From Brachionus plicatilis (Eukaryota > Rotifera > Eurotatoria > Ploima > Brachionidae), in assembly GCA_010279815.1 (NCBI GenBank), contig QEOQ01000226.1:3041219-3105218 (forward strand): DNA of 64,000 bases, given 5' to 3'. Position 1 is the stretch's first letter; each line of letters begins with the position of its first letter. Under the pieces are notes generated by a model. The model had not been told where the DNA came from. It ran no database searches and saw only the letters and a program-made list of their open reading frames with translations. The translations under genes were made by a program, and so were the position numbers. Below, in pieces: positions 54,303 through 64,000 of the stretch.

Positions 54303-54310
54303 TATAAATA
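54303..54310 (+). promoter_or_regulatory. TATA box of the NUPR1-like gene
   Basis: TATAAATA, 57 bases before the ATG, leaving room for a transcription start about 30 bases downstream and a short 5' UTR. Confidence 0.65.
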
Positions 54311-54366
54311 AAATCTTCATTTCTATTTTGCATTTTAACAAAATTTAGATTCTAAAATAAAGAAAA

Positions 54367-54624
54367 ATGTCCGAAGTGAAAGCCGACGTATTGGTCCTAC
54401 AGCCTCTAGTCAGACAATCAAGCAACAAGCAAGTGTACAACAGCGACTACCTGAGCCAATACGACGAGTATTCTCTGGACAACGAAAAGTATTTTGTTGG
54501 AGGCCAGGGCGGCAAGCAAAGAACCAAAAAAGACATCAAACAAAATTTCAAACATGATCCCTGTGGTAATGTCAGACTGATCACATCTAAATTGCAGAAA
54601 TTCGAGCAGAACAGACGCAAATGA
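54367..54624 (+). CDS. NUPR1: NUPR1-like stress-response nuclear protein, 85 aa
   Basis: The protein is small, disordered and basic. Residues 35-43 read YDEYSLDNE, the counterpart of the acidic DEYDLYSL-type motif, and residues 46-85 read GQGGKQRTKKDIKQNF, then GNVRLITSKLQKFEQNRRK. This order (acidic Tyr motif, Gly-rich G-G-x-x-RTK turn, then KL-x-K-x-E basic helix) is the signature of NUPR1/p8, a chromatin-associated transcription cofactor induced by stress. Codon use is clearly more GC-rich than in the surroundings, in line with good expression. The gene has a TATA box, one exon and a poly(A) signal. The ATG context is AGAAAAATGTC. Confidence 0.85.
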   Translation: MSEVKADVLVLQPLVRQSSNKQVYNSDYLSQYDEYSLDNEKYFVGGQGGKQRTKKDIKQNFKHDPCGNVRLITSKLQKFEQNRRK

Positions 54625-54796
54625 GCGTCAAGTTTACTCCTGGTCGCCAAGCTCGACCTAATGTACATTTTTTGGACACCTTTTACTTTGGAAATTGGTT
54701 TTTTTATTAGAATAATCTCAACCTTAATTAAAATTTATTATTAATGCTCTTAACAAAAAATTAATGGTGACTTTTTCTCAATTTGTATTTATGATT

Positions 54797-54802
54797 AATA
54801 AA
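54797..54802 (+). terminator. Poly(A) signal of the NUPR1-like gene
   Basis: AATAAA about 170 bases after the stop, followed by a T-rich tract. Confidence 0.6.
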
Positions 54803-55109
54803 ATTTTTTACAAAAATTTTTTATTTTTTAATAGTGTTTTAAAAAAAAAAATGAATTAATAACCCGACAAGTCAAATTTAGTTGTAAATTCTCTTGAATA
54901 CTTGGTCAGTGAATTTTGGTAAAAAAAATATTAAAATTACCAAAGCTTAAGTTCTGCTAGGTCAAAACATGTTCTGTAAACTGTGCACCAACATACTTAA
55001 GAAACAATATAATTAAGAAAATTTTTAATTTGAGATAATGTATTAAAGATAAAGATGTTATTGTTAAAAGATTATTTATTTAAAAAAAACGTAAATAAAA
55101 TGTATATTA

Positions 55110-55144
55110 GTTACGACGCGTTTCGACCAAATGGCCCTCTTCAG
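55110..55144 (-). ncRNA. Hammerhead-ribozyme-like motif of a Penelope-type element
   Basis: The minus strand reads CTGAAGA, a short G/C-rich stem-loop around ATTT, CGAAAC, then GCGTCGTAAC. This has the CUGANGA and GAAA core boxes and a minimal third stem (ACG/CGT) before the expected cleavage position, as in hammerheads of Penelope-like retroelements. Stem II needs one bulged base, and no good stem I is visible, so activity is doubtful. No RT is seen nearby, so it would be a relic. Confidence 0.4.
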
Positions 55145-55795
55145 GTTTTAAGACTGAAAGAAAGAATAAAACTCATTAAAAAAAAATAATAAAAAAGAGG
55201 AAATGAAATTTTTATTTTATACAATAGAAATAAATGCTTTTCAAATTTTTTTATAGAAAAGAGATAATTAGAATTAAATTAATATACAAAAATAGTTTGT
55301 GAAATTAGTGTAAAATTAATGTCGAATTTTCATAATTAAAGTTTTGTTTTTAAAATTAGAATAATTTTTTTAAACAATTCAAAAAATCAAAGTTAACAAA
55401 AAATAAAAATAAAGAATTTTTTTATGAAAAACTTGAAGTTTTTATATATTCAATTTTAGAAATTTTTTTGTTCTTAAAAGGTATATTAAATTTTAAGAAA
55501 AAATTTATAAGATCAGTTTCAGTTGCTTTTCGAACAATGTCTGGTCAGTTTTAACTATATAGAATGAAAAATCATCTTCAGCAAGATTTTTTTTATTAAA
55601 GTGAATAGACACTTCTGAACATGAATTAAATTATTTAAAGATTTTTAATATCATTTTTTAATTTCCTAATTGAATATAAATGATCGAATATTTTGGCTTT
55701 TATATATAAGATAATTTACATTTTTTACATTTAATAATATTAATCATTCCAATCGATTCTAAATTTGATTTGTTTTTATAAATACCTGAAATTTA
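55145..55795. other. Non-coding A/T-rich stretch
   Basis: Nothing supported beyond the adjacent hammerhead-like motif. Confidence 0.4.
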
Positions 55796-55906
55796 AATAA
55801 AAGAAAGTTCAATCAAGAATCTACTCAAAGTAATAAATCTAAGACTTGTGAAAAATGTGGCTCAATTATCAAAAAAAAAGGATATTTTTATTGTGATAAT
55901 TGTTGA
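55796..55906 (+). CDS. Short zinc-ribbon-like tail (partial)
   Basis: An open frame from about 55796 reads QESTQSNKSKTCEKCGSIIK, then GYFYCDNC and a stop. Two CxxC pairs 14 residues apart make a zinc ribbon. There is no start codon, so it is either the last exon of an unseen gene or a transposon relic. No partner exon could be identified. Confidence 0.35.
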   Translation, partial: NKRKFNQESTQSNKSKTCEKCGSIIKKKGYFYCDNC

Positions 55907-56280
55907 TTTTTTTAATTTTTAGAGGTTAGTATTAACTTTTAGCGGTTTTAAAATAAAATTGCTTTTTTTTTTTTTAATTGAATACTTTTTTTATATTTTG
56001 CTATTTTTTTAATAAAAAAATAGTCCTTTAATAAATTTGAGGTACTAAAAAACTTTATTTGGTGAATCTACAACTCAAACATCCAAAGATATAACACTTA
56101 TCTGAGTAATTTTTTTTGGAATTATTTAGTTTAATATTTAATATAAATAAAGAGCCTATATTTTTCTGAATTTTATTTACCACCATTAATTTCTTTTTTT
56201 TCAAAAAACCAGATTCCATTTTTTTCTTTTGAAAAGAATCTTTAACAATTAAATTTAGCTCTGAAATATTTGTATCAAAT

Positions 56281-56487
56281 TTATTTAAAAAATTTTAATT
56301 TTAAATTAGATAAAATAGACTTTATTTTATATGGAAGAAGATCACTTCTTTCTTTTTTAGCTATACTACGACATATTCCTGAAACTTTTATAGAATCATT
56401 ATCTTGTTTAGTTAATTGAACTATCAGATCTTTTGAATGGGCTAAATAATCTAAATAAAAAGTAAATATCCTCCTGGGCCAAAACAT
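56281..56487 (-). pseudogene. Unrecognised small ORF between two similar 20-bp motifs
   Basis: 68 residues, non-simple composition (SGICRSIAKKERSDLLPYKI). Its 5' end overlaps GGCCAAAACATGTTCTGTA at 56477-56495, which recurs as GGTCAAAACATGTTCTGTA at 54960. The two motifs may be direct repeats of one element spanning the hammerhead-like site. I do not recognise the protein. Confidence 0.3.
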
Positions 56488-56519
56488 GTTCTGTAGTTAT
56501 TTTCGATACAAATCTAAAA

Positions 56520-57065
56520 TGAAAAAATCAAGTGATAGAGGCTACAAACAAAACAAATCAAATGCTAGGTTGCATCAGGAAATCATTAGCTATTTTGATT
56601 GTAATTTGATTGTAAATTATTTAAATCTCTGTATTTAACTTTTGTTCGTCCTCTTTTGGAATTTGCAGTGCCTCTTTAGTCTTCAATTCTTAAGCCAGAC
56701 TGTGAGAATGTTTAAAGGATTCAATGCAGAGCTATGAAATTTGTTTCCTCACTTAGAAATAAACCAAATGAAAGCATATTGGAGACTTTGAACATTCCAA
56801 ATCTGGTGGAAAGAAGAAAAAGAGGTGATCTAATTCAATTGTACAAGTTCCTGCATGGAATAGAATTGGTTGAAAAAAGCAACAATTTTAATGTCACAAA
56901 AACCATGGAAAAGGTCACTGCTTCAAATATCCCAAAGAAATTTCGAGGCTCCAACACAGAGATAACTTTTTTTTCAACAGAACCGCTATCATATGGAAAT
57001 CGCTGCCAAATCAATTAGTTAAAGCCTCCAATGGTTGCATCTTTAAAGCAGGCATTGATTGCTGG
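56520..57065 (+). pseudogene. Second LINE (CR1/L2-like) remnant, 3' coding end
   Basis: Pieces in shifted frames: EATNKTNQMLGCIRKSLA (about 56548), RPLLEFAVP (about 56650), and the open frame 56734-57018 with SILETLNIPNLVERRKRGDL followed by IQLYKFLHG. The order and motifs match the remnant at 24168-24940. Stops and frameshifts show it is dead. Confidence 0.8.
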
Positions 57066-57112
57066 ATGAGCAGCAATCAATAACACTAGCTGTATAAGCT
57101 GTGTAATAACAC

Positions 57113-57838
57113 TAGTCGATTATTTAATCGATTAAACTTTTTCAGTCGATTATTAAATCAACTAATTTTTTTTAATCGATTATTAAATCGACTAATTTTT
57201 TTTGTCGACTATTAAATCGATTATTATTTTAGTCGACTATTAAATCGAATTATTTTTTCTAGATGACTATAATACTTCTAATTTATCTCGAAATTAAAAT
57301 TTAGGAGGGCAAAAAATATTATTTTTTAATAAAAAAGGTTTTTAATTGATTTAAAATTATAGATTTAAAGCAAAATAAAAATAATTCGATTTAATAGTCG
57401 ACTAAAATAATAATCGACTAAAAAAATTTAATCGATTTAATAGTCGACTAAAAAAAATTAGTCGATTTAATAGTCGACTAAAAAAAATTAATCGATTTAA
57501 TAGTCGACTAAAAAAAATTAATCGATTTAATAATCGACTAAAAAAATTTAATCGATTTAATAGTCGACTTAAAAAAATTAATCGATTAAATAATCGACTA
57601 AAAAAAATTAATCGATTTTATAATCAACTAAAAAGAATTAATCGAATTAATAATCGATTAAAAAAAATTAATCGATTTAATAGTCGACTAAAAAAAATTA
57701 ATCGATTTAATAGTCGACTAGAAAAATTTAATCGATTTAATAGTCGACTAAAAAAATTTAATCGATTAAATAATCGACTAAAAAAAAATAGTCGATTTAA
57801 AGTTAGTCGATTATTGAATCGATTATTGATAATCGATT
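57113..57838. repeat. TCGA-rich satellite with an inverted half
   Basis: Units of about 30 bp (AATCGATTTAATAGTCGACTA plus an A run) repeat about 14 times from 57380 to 57830, and their inverse (TTAGTCGATTATTAAATCG-like) fills 57113-57250. A 130-bp unique centre separates the halves. The border GGCAATCGATTA / AACACTACC at 57826-57848 resembles a hAT-type end, suggesting that the array grew from a TIR element. Confidence 0.85.
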
Positions 57839-57849
57839 GCCAACACTAC

Positions 57850-59215
57850 CCCTAATGCAGCATTTATTTTCAGAATTCTGGATTTTGATGCATGCATTTA
57901 ACACACTTTTTTTTCCAGATACGCTGCGACTAAAAATGCTGCAGTTAATGTCAAAATTTTGGTATAAATGCCGCATTAAATATGTAAAAAATAATAAAAA
58001 TATATTTTTCTATTTTTTCTAAATTTTAAACACAAAAATGTTCTTCGGACATAATGCATGCATGTAAAGTTAAAATTTTGAGTTTTAATGCTAGTTTATT
58101 AAATTCATTTTTAACGCTTTTAAGTGTCCAATTTTTTTTTTTAATTTGTATTACTATTACCATAATTCTTACAATTATATTCATAGCTGCAGCATTCAAA
58201 ATAAAAAAAAAAGATCATGCTAAAAATATAATTCATATAATTTTTTTTAAAAACAAATAATTTTTATACGGAAAAAGACGGTTTGCACGTATTTTCACAT
58301 CAAGATATTGACCTTATTTACACGTACTAATAAAATAGAGTTCTTGTGTGTTAAAAATATGATTTTATTTTTTTTTCAATTAGTTTCTTTCCAGAGATAT
58401 ACGCACTCAAAGTAGCGATACTTAAAAAATACATTTTTTTTGAGCATAAAAATCTCAAGAACTGAACACTCGACAAATTACATTAAATCCAATTATGAAA
58501 GAGCATAAAGTCAAGTTTATAGTGCATTATCAATATTTAATAAATTTTTGTTCTGAGTGAGATATTCTAATTCAAAGTTTTTGTTAGTTTTTGAACTTTG
58601 ACGTTTTTTTTAAGGGTATCCCCAACCGAATTTCAAAATATTAAGTTCAAATTCGTATTCAGCATCTAAAAATTTACTTAGATACAAATTTTCATGATGT
58701 CATGGCAAAAATTGATTGAAAAAAATTGAATTAAAATAAGAAAAACAAAAAAAAATGTTTTTTTTTTACTTTTTTTCATAAAAAATTTAAATTTTTTTTA
58801 TTAACTAAACATACATATTCAAAAAAACTGATAAAAAAATGCTTTTTTTTTTGTTTTATTTAAATTTAACTTAACAAAATTTACTTGGATACAAATTTTC
58901 ATGATGTTATGGCAAAAATTGACTGAAAAAAATTGGATTAAATTATGAAAAACATAAAAAAAAGCATTTTTTTATCAGTTTTTTTGAATATTGATTTCGA
59001 TTACGTTCAAAAAGAAGAGCGCCTAATTAGAAATGATGTAATGGCCCATGTGCAAAATACTGTCCAAAAGCCGGGCCTATAATCCATTTGGGTGCCAATT
59101 CTTGCTACGTGACTGACAATGCTGATCTCATGATTGTCAAATTTTATTTTATTTTATTTTATTTTATTTGAATTTTACTTAACTTAATTTTTATTTTTTA
59201 TTTTTATTCTGAGCT
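57850..59215. other. Non-coding with a direct and inverted repeat
   Basis: AAATTTACTTRGATACAAATTTTC plus about 60 bp occurs at 58671 and again at 58879. AAAAAACTGATAAAAAAATGC at 58825 is inverted near 58975. The segment 59000-59110 (GTAATGGCCCATGTGC...CGGGCCTATAATCC) is less AT-rich but not coding. Confidence 0.5.
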
Positions 59216-59221
59216 TAAGCT

Positions 59222-60366
59222 GTTATTACTAAAACACAGACCTCCAGTTTTTAAATAAAACACGGACCCATACTTATCTCCCCCATTAAGACTATGCCAT
59301 TTATCCCCCACCATTTTTCTAGTACAAAATTTTACCAGCTTTCACGCAAGACCAAAATCTAAGCTCTAGCACATTTGGTTCGTCCTTCATTTTGATTTTA
59401 AATCAAAAAATCTTTATTCAAATCTACGTACCCATACTTATCTCAAATCTAAAGTGTTTCAATAAATCAGAAGAGAAAAGTTTTATATAATATTCTAACG
59501 AGCCCAAAAAATAATATAAAAATCTCAACAATAAAAATTTTTTCAATATTTTAAAATTTTAAATTAACAATAATTTAATAGAAATTATTAAATCATGCTA
59601 ATGCAAAAGTTTTATTTTTGATCAAAAATGGGTTCGTTAATATGGACCGATAATTATTCCAATCAGATAATTTTCAAAAAATCAGAATTCGGTGTCAATT
59701 GATTTTTCATTTAACTTTTACTCTAAATAAAGACAAAATTTAAAATAAAAGTTAATTTTTAATTTTTAATTTGACTCCACAATTTTACAAGTTTATTCCA
59801 GAAGAAATTCGAAATTATTCTAAGAATAAAAGCAAGTTTTTGCGCTTACTCTTAGTTTAAAGTCAGGTTTCAAAGTTTATTCTAAAAAAAAATGAAATAA
59901 TTTAATTGCATGGCTTCCAAGGTATTATTTGGGTTTATATAGAATTAACCCAAATTTTGACATTGTTCCAAGATTAGTGGTACCGAGTTTTCGGTAATTA
60001 TTTTTATTTGTTGAAAACAAATGAATCGTTTTTAAATAAATTAGCTAAAACATTAAGCGATTTTTCTTATCGACCTAATATTTATTAATATCCTTCCTCT
60101 ATATTTTTATGTTTTTTAATAAAAAATAATAAAAATTAATTATCAATCTCTTTTGCAATCGATGGGGGAGATAAGTATGGGTCCGTAAATTTGAATAAAG
60201 ATTTTTTGATTTAAAATCAAAATGAAGGACGAACCAAATGTGCTAGAGCTTAGATTTTGGTCTTGTATGAAAGCTGGTAAAATTTTGTACTAGAAAAATG
60301 GTGGGGGATAAACGGCTAAGTCTTAATGGGGGAGATAAGTATGGGTCCGTGTTTTAGTAATAACCA
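59222..60366. mobile_element. Long foldback element with about 200-bp arms, 8-bp target duplication
   Basis: The arms at 59222-59443 and 60163-60364 are inverted copies (GTTATTACTAAAACAC, GGACCCATACTTATCTCCCC, GGTTCGTCCTTCATTTTGAT). CTTAAGCT flanks both sides (59214-59221, 60367-60374), with CA extra at the right. It sits within a retroposon tail (…GAGCTTAAGCT / CTTAAGCTCGGTACAG). The 700-bp centre has no ORF. Confidence 0.85.
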
Positions 60367-60529
60367 CTTAAGCTCGGTACAGTTAACAAATAAACAAAAT
60401 AATCCTATAAAAAATATAAGTGGCTTCAACGTTAAGAAATTCGATTAATCCAAAAGATCAAACAATTAAATAATCTTTTTAAAAATTTTGAAAAATATAA
60501 AGAATCATTGTTATTAACTCTGCCTATAT

Positions 60530-61010
60530 GGCCGGTCCCAAGCCCGGATGAAAAAAGAGGAGGGGTGATGATGACGCAGGCGCATAGAGGCCGAGATGAG
60601 GAGGCTTGCAAGCTAGAGCTGATGATAGTCTGTTGGGTCCGAGAGCCTTAGTGAAAAAAGTAAAGTTTCTTTAGTTTGGATAAGCTTGTATCCAGATATA
60701 GATACGCTTGGTTTGTGGTTCCAAGCTAGTCTAAATAGTTGCCGAGTTCGCAGCCATTAAGTGCTCGGATGAGTGGCGCTGTTTATGATGAACGTCCCAT
60801 ATGTAACTTTGGCCGCTGACTGTTGAGTTGCAATCATACCGTTGCCGGTCCCAATTATTCTTTCCCTTCTTCCTTTTCTTCATTATCACTTTTTTCACTA
60901 TCGACTTATTTTTTGTCTGGATGTTGATCAGTATGAGGATACTGATCTAGTGGTCGGAGATCGGCCTCAGCTTTAGAGTCTAAAGCTGTGACTCAAATTA
61001 ATAAATAAAT
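60530..61010 (+). mobile_element. Non-coding retroposon-like unit with GC-rich head and AATAAATAAAT tail
   Basis: It starts near TATATGGCCGGTCCCAAGCC and is much more GC-rich than its surroundings. It ends with GTGACTCAAATTAATAAATAAAT. The inner part holds inverted GATCAGTATGAGGATACTGATC and CAGCTTTAGAGTCTAAAGCTG hairpins. It has no ORF. It looks like the joined 5' and 3' untranslated ends of a LINE, mobilised in trans. Confidence 0.55.
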
Positions 61011-61820
61011 TTACATTTTTTATTAATTGATAATTGAAAATAGTCCTATTTCCAGTATTTTTGTTTTTCAAATAAAAATTTATGTTATTTTTTTATATTA
61101 TACGCGTGCAATAAATAGTTTATTAACCCAGTTAAATTATGTTGGTAATTATTAGCCCTACGTTATTTATTATTTAATATAAAATATATTCAAACAACTA
61201 ATTATGGCTGTTTTTTATTTTTATACCAGGTGAAATATGTTTAAATTTTTCCTAATTAAAAATAAAAAAACTTGAGTCATTTTAGAATCAAATACAATAA
61301 AATTTTATCCTGAACAAATATTTGTATTATTTAACCAGTTAGGTAAGAAACAAGAAAAATATTTTTCAGTTTTTTTCTTATTAAAAAATTTGAAAACAAA
61401 AATTTAAAAAAAAATTTTATTGTGGTAAAAATTCTAATTTACAAAAAAATATAAAAACCTCCCTAAGTCTATTGAAAATTTAAGCGGCTTCAATTAAGCA
61501 TCAACACATGTTTTTTTGCATATGTATATATTCGTTTTTATTTTTATACTTATTTCGAATTCTAATAAATTCTTTTAGACTTTTAGTTAAATAAAGCTCG
61601 TTTTATACGGTAGATTAAAAAAACAAAAAAATCCAAATCAAACTTTGCATAGCATCCTCTTTTTTTTAGCTTAAAATACTTATTTACTTATTCTTTAAAT
61701 CTATTTTATAAGCTTGAAAAAATATAAATCACACATTTACTTGGAATTCAAAAATTATTCAGTTTACTTAAAAAAAAAAATTAAGATCCGATGAATTATG
61801 GAATACAAAAAAATACATTC
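61011..61820. other. Downstream region of the glycosyltransferase gene
   Basis: A/T-rich; no gene or repeat ends recognised. Confidence 0.4.
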
Positions 61821-61827
61821 AAAATTT

Positions 61828-62793
61828 TTAAACCTTGATTCTCTTCCACAAGTCACAAATGGCCGTGGCTTCAGGATTGCATTTCCAAGGCTTCAAATTG
61901 GTAAAATGAATAACATGAACATCCTTTGGTATTCGAGACACATTGTACCCATAATATTTTAAATGCCATACTATGCAATTGTATTTGTGGCCAAAATTGT
62001 ACCATTTGTTGCCATACCAATGATTCAAAAATGTTTGCTCAGCAAAATAAGGGTCTAAATGATGACTTTTTGAAGTCTTAAGTTCCATTAAACGCTTGAA
62101 TTCGCTTCCATTAGGTCTAACAATAAAAACTCCAGCATTAAATCTCAAAATTGTATTGTACCGATACTGAAAATCAATGTCAGGAGCAGCGGCAATAAAA
62201 TATCTATCAAATTCTATTTTTTTATACACATAAAAAAGCTCTGTTATATTTCCTATAGCAATTGTGTCAGCATCCATGGTTACAATGCCATCATACTGAC
62301 TCATGTTAAATATGATTAATTTTGTAAAAAGTTCTCTGTAGATTTTAACAGGTCCAGTATTTTTTATCGGACCTATTCGATTAACAGTACAAATAAAGTC
62401 CCAGCCTGATTTCAGAAGAGTTTCTTTCATCTTGTCGTTCAAGGGCTTTTCTTTTAGTTCCAAAATTACTTTGTCATACTGCACTTTTTGAGTATTGTTG
62501 ATCACTGTTTGTAGTAATTTAGCTGCTGATTCGATGTATTGTTGATGGTCAGCTATGGCCAGTGTGACAAATGCGAGTCTATTTTTTGCTCTAACATCAT
62601 TTAGACAAGAACCAATTCGATTATCAACTAAAAATTCTGATTCACTTTTTTCACTTGTTATACTCAGGTTTTGTACACTCACCGAATATTCGGTTTTAAT
62701 ATTTTTTAAATTGATCCATTCGTGAAATATGCTTATTGGGATGATAATTATTATTAATGTTAATATTAAGGACTTTAAAAGCTTGTGACGCAT
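61828..62793 (-). CDS. GT8-like type-II membrane glycosyltransferase, 321 aa
   Basis: The ATG is at 62791-62793; one uninterrupted exon. A short basic N-terminus is followed by a membrane anchor (about residues 8-24, SLILTLIIIIIPISIF), so the enzyme should sit in the Golgi or ER with its catalytic domain in the lumen. Catalytic features: TMDADTIAIGN with the metal-binding DxD at 174-176, FNAGVFIVRP at 218-227, AEQTFLNHWY at 251-260 and HFTNLKPWKC at 296-305. These match the glycogenin-like GT8 family, which transfers sugars from UDP-sugars with retention. N-glycosylation sites occur at NLS 42 and NIT 182. The acceptor and sugar are not predictable. Length is normal for the family and no defects are seen. 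Confidence 0.92.
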   Translation of the reverse strand: MRHKLLKSLILTLIIIIIPISIFHEWINLKNIKTEYSVSVQNLSITSEKSESEFLVDNRIGSCLNDVRAKNRLAFVTLAIADHQQYIESAAKLLQTVINNTQKVQYDKVILELKEKPLNDKMKETLLKSGWDFICTVNRIGPIKNTGPVKIYRELFTKLIIFNMSQYDGIVTMDADTIAIGNITELFYVYKKIEFDRYFIAAAPDIDFQYRYNTILRFNAGVFIVRPNGSEFKRLMELKTSKSHHLDPYFAEQTFLNHWYGNKWYNFGHKYNCIVWHLKYYGYNVSRIPKDVHVIHFTNLKPWKCNPEATAICDLWKRIKV

Positions 62794-64000
62794 TTAAATT
62801 CTTTTTGTAATTTGACCCGATTGATAGATGATTTTAATTAAAAAAAAAAACAAGTTGATGCTAGAAGCTAGAAATATGCGGTGACAAAAATTTTGAAGCT
62901 AAATTATAAAATGAATAAATATTTATGTTATTTTCATTTTTTAATCTAAAAAAAATTTTAATTTATTTCAAAAATATTAGATTGATTTTTTTTGTGAGAA
63001 AAATTAGAAAAATTAAACCACCAAGTAAAAAAGATATCAGAAATGAAAAATATTTAACGATGAAAATTTTAAATTTTTAAGGTTTCGTTTATTAAATTGA
63101 AGCATTAAAATTGTCAATTTGATAATTTAGAGATCTATAAATCAGATTGAGAATCTTATCTTTTTACTTCTCAGAGAGTTTTCAATGTTTTTCCTCTTAA
63201 GAAGATTTTCTTACTTATTTTATTATTTTGATATCTGATGATGAAAATTGATGATGTCTAAATTTAACAATTGACTAAGAAAAAAAATAGAAAAATTTTA
63301 AATAAAAATCATTTTATCTTAAAGCGTTTCAGAATTTTATTTTCTCAGTATCTTAAATTTTTATAAAATTTATTTAATTTTGAGAATAATAAAGATTTTG
63401 AAATAAATTTTTATTTCGATTACGATAAAGATATTAAGAAACATAAAGTTTTATGATAAATATTGCTAATTCTTAATTAAAATTTTATTTATTAACTTAT
63501 TGCTATTTAGTTCAAAGCCTTAAAATACATCGCTATAAGTTACATAGCTACCATTAAAGTAAATAAAATCAGCATTTAAATTTTATTTTTAGAATTAATT
63601 TCATTTTATACTTTCTGAAGCTAGTCTAAAAAAATTTTAATTATTATTAAATGATTGATATGGTAAATGTTTATATTCGAATCTTAGAATTTTCATTTTA
63701 TGATAAAAATTCTTTAAGACTTAAATAGATAAATAGTGCATTAAAAATATAAATTGAAACCAAAAATCAATATTTTAATCTAGAAATAAAAAAATAATTT
63801 ATAACAATTTAAATTTCATAATTTTAAGAATTTCTCTTGCAAAATAATAAAATAACCTTTAATTTTAACTTTTTTGAGCATATTTTATTTTAAAATTTAT
63901 TTAAAAAATTTACGTTTTTTTATTAATCAAAATAAAAGTGACTAATGACATCTTTAAAAAATTTCTCATTTTTATTGTTTTAGATTTTTACTTAAAAAAT
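62794..64000. other. Upstream of the glycosyltransferase gene, A/T-rich
   Basis: The promoter of the gene should lie here; no clear TATA box is visible near 62820. Nothing coding up to the window end. Confidence 0.4.

Noticed and set aside
57826..57848. CRISPR-like array at the TCGA-rich repeats
   Set aside because: Units are contiguous without unique spacers and the genome is eukaryotic; it is a satellite.
58054..58260. 68-aa frame with a hydrophobic stretch
   Set aside because: Ile/Phe runs from A/T-rich DNA, without conserved features or regulatory signals.
60720..60800. Possible tRNA-like fold in the GC-rich segment
   Set aside because: No complete acceptor stem, T arm or consistent A/B box pair could be laid out.

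Overview
The window is nuclear DNA of a very AT-rich animal. Evidence: spliced genes with GTAAGT-type donors and TTTAG acceptors, AATAAA poly(A) signals, a homolog of the metazoan stress regulator NUPR1, a type-II membrane glycosyltransferase, and many animal-type transposons (Gypsy LTR elements, CR1/L2-like LINEs, mariner, pogo, Mutator-like and foldback elements). The AT content and a nuclear SecA-like gene fit a rotifer such as Brachionus, but that assignment is inference.

Layout. 1-11 kb: gene-poor, with TIR and foldback elements (AT-hook/PHD remnant, FLYWCH remnant) and a small Cys-rich CXC ORF. 11.2-20.1 kb: three LTR retroelements in a row, all reading on the minus strand. They are an intact Gypsy with identical LTRs, a short element carrying only a two-TM protein, and a short element with an integrase tail, a coiled-coil ORF and a RING finger. 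20.3-38.2 kb: one minus-strand gene that I assemble from four phase-compatible exons. It encodes a SecA-type ATPase joined to a charged linker, a hydrophobic region and a possible cysteine peptidase. Its three introns (6.6, 1.8 and 3.5 kb) are packed with transposons, including a three-level nest. 38.6-42.6 kb: a palindromic MITE, an 8-bp-TSD MITE and two divergent coiled-coil genes. 43-52 kb: SWIM/AT-hook remnants, a LINE and a pogo element inserted into one copy of a duplicated segment, and the empty copy about 2-5 kb downstream. 54.3-54.8 kb: the NUPR1 homolog with a TATA box and a poly(A) signal. 55-61 kb: a hammerhead-like motif, a LINE tail, a TCGA-rich satellite and a long foldback. 61.8-62.8 kb: a GT8-like glycosyltransferase.

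The most interesting item is the SecA-peptidase gene. The second is a recurring pattern of small TIR elements that start GGGTCT, make 8-bp target duplications, and twice sit inside the SWIM zinc-finger ORF of a deleted Mutator-like element. Several of these elements keep only chromatin- or DNA-binding pieces (AT-hook, PHD, SWIM, C2H2) rather than a transposase core.
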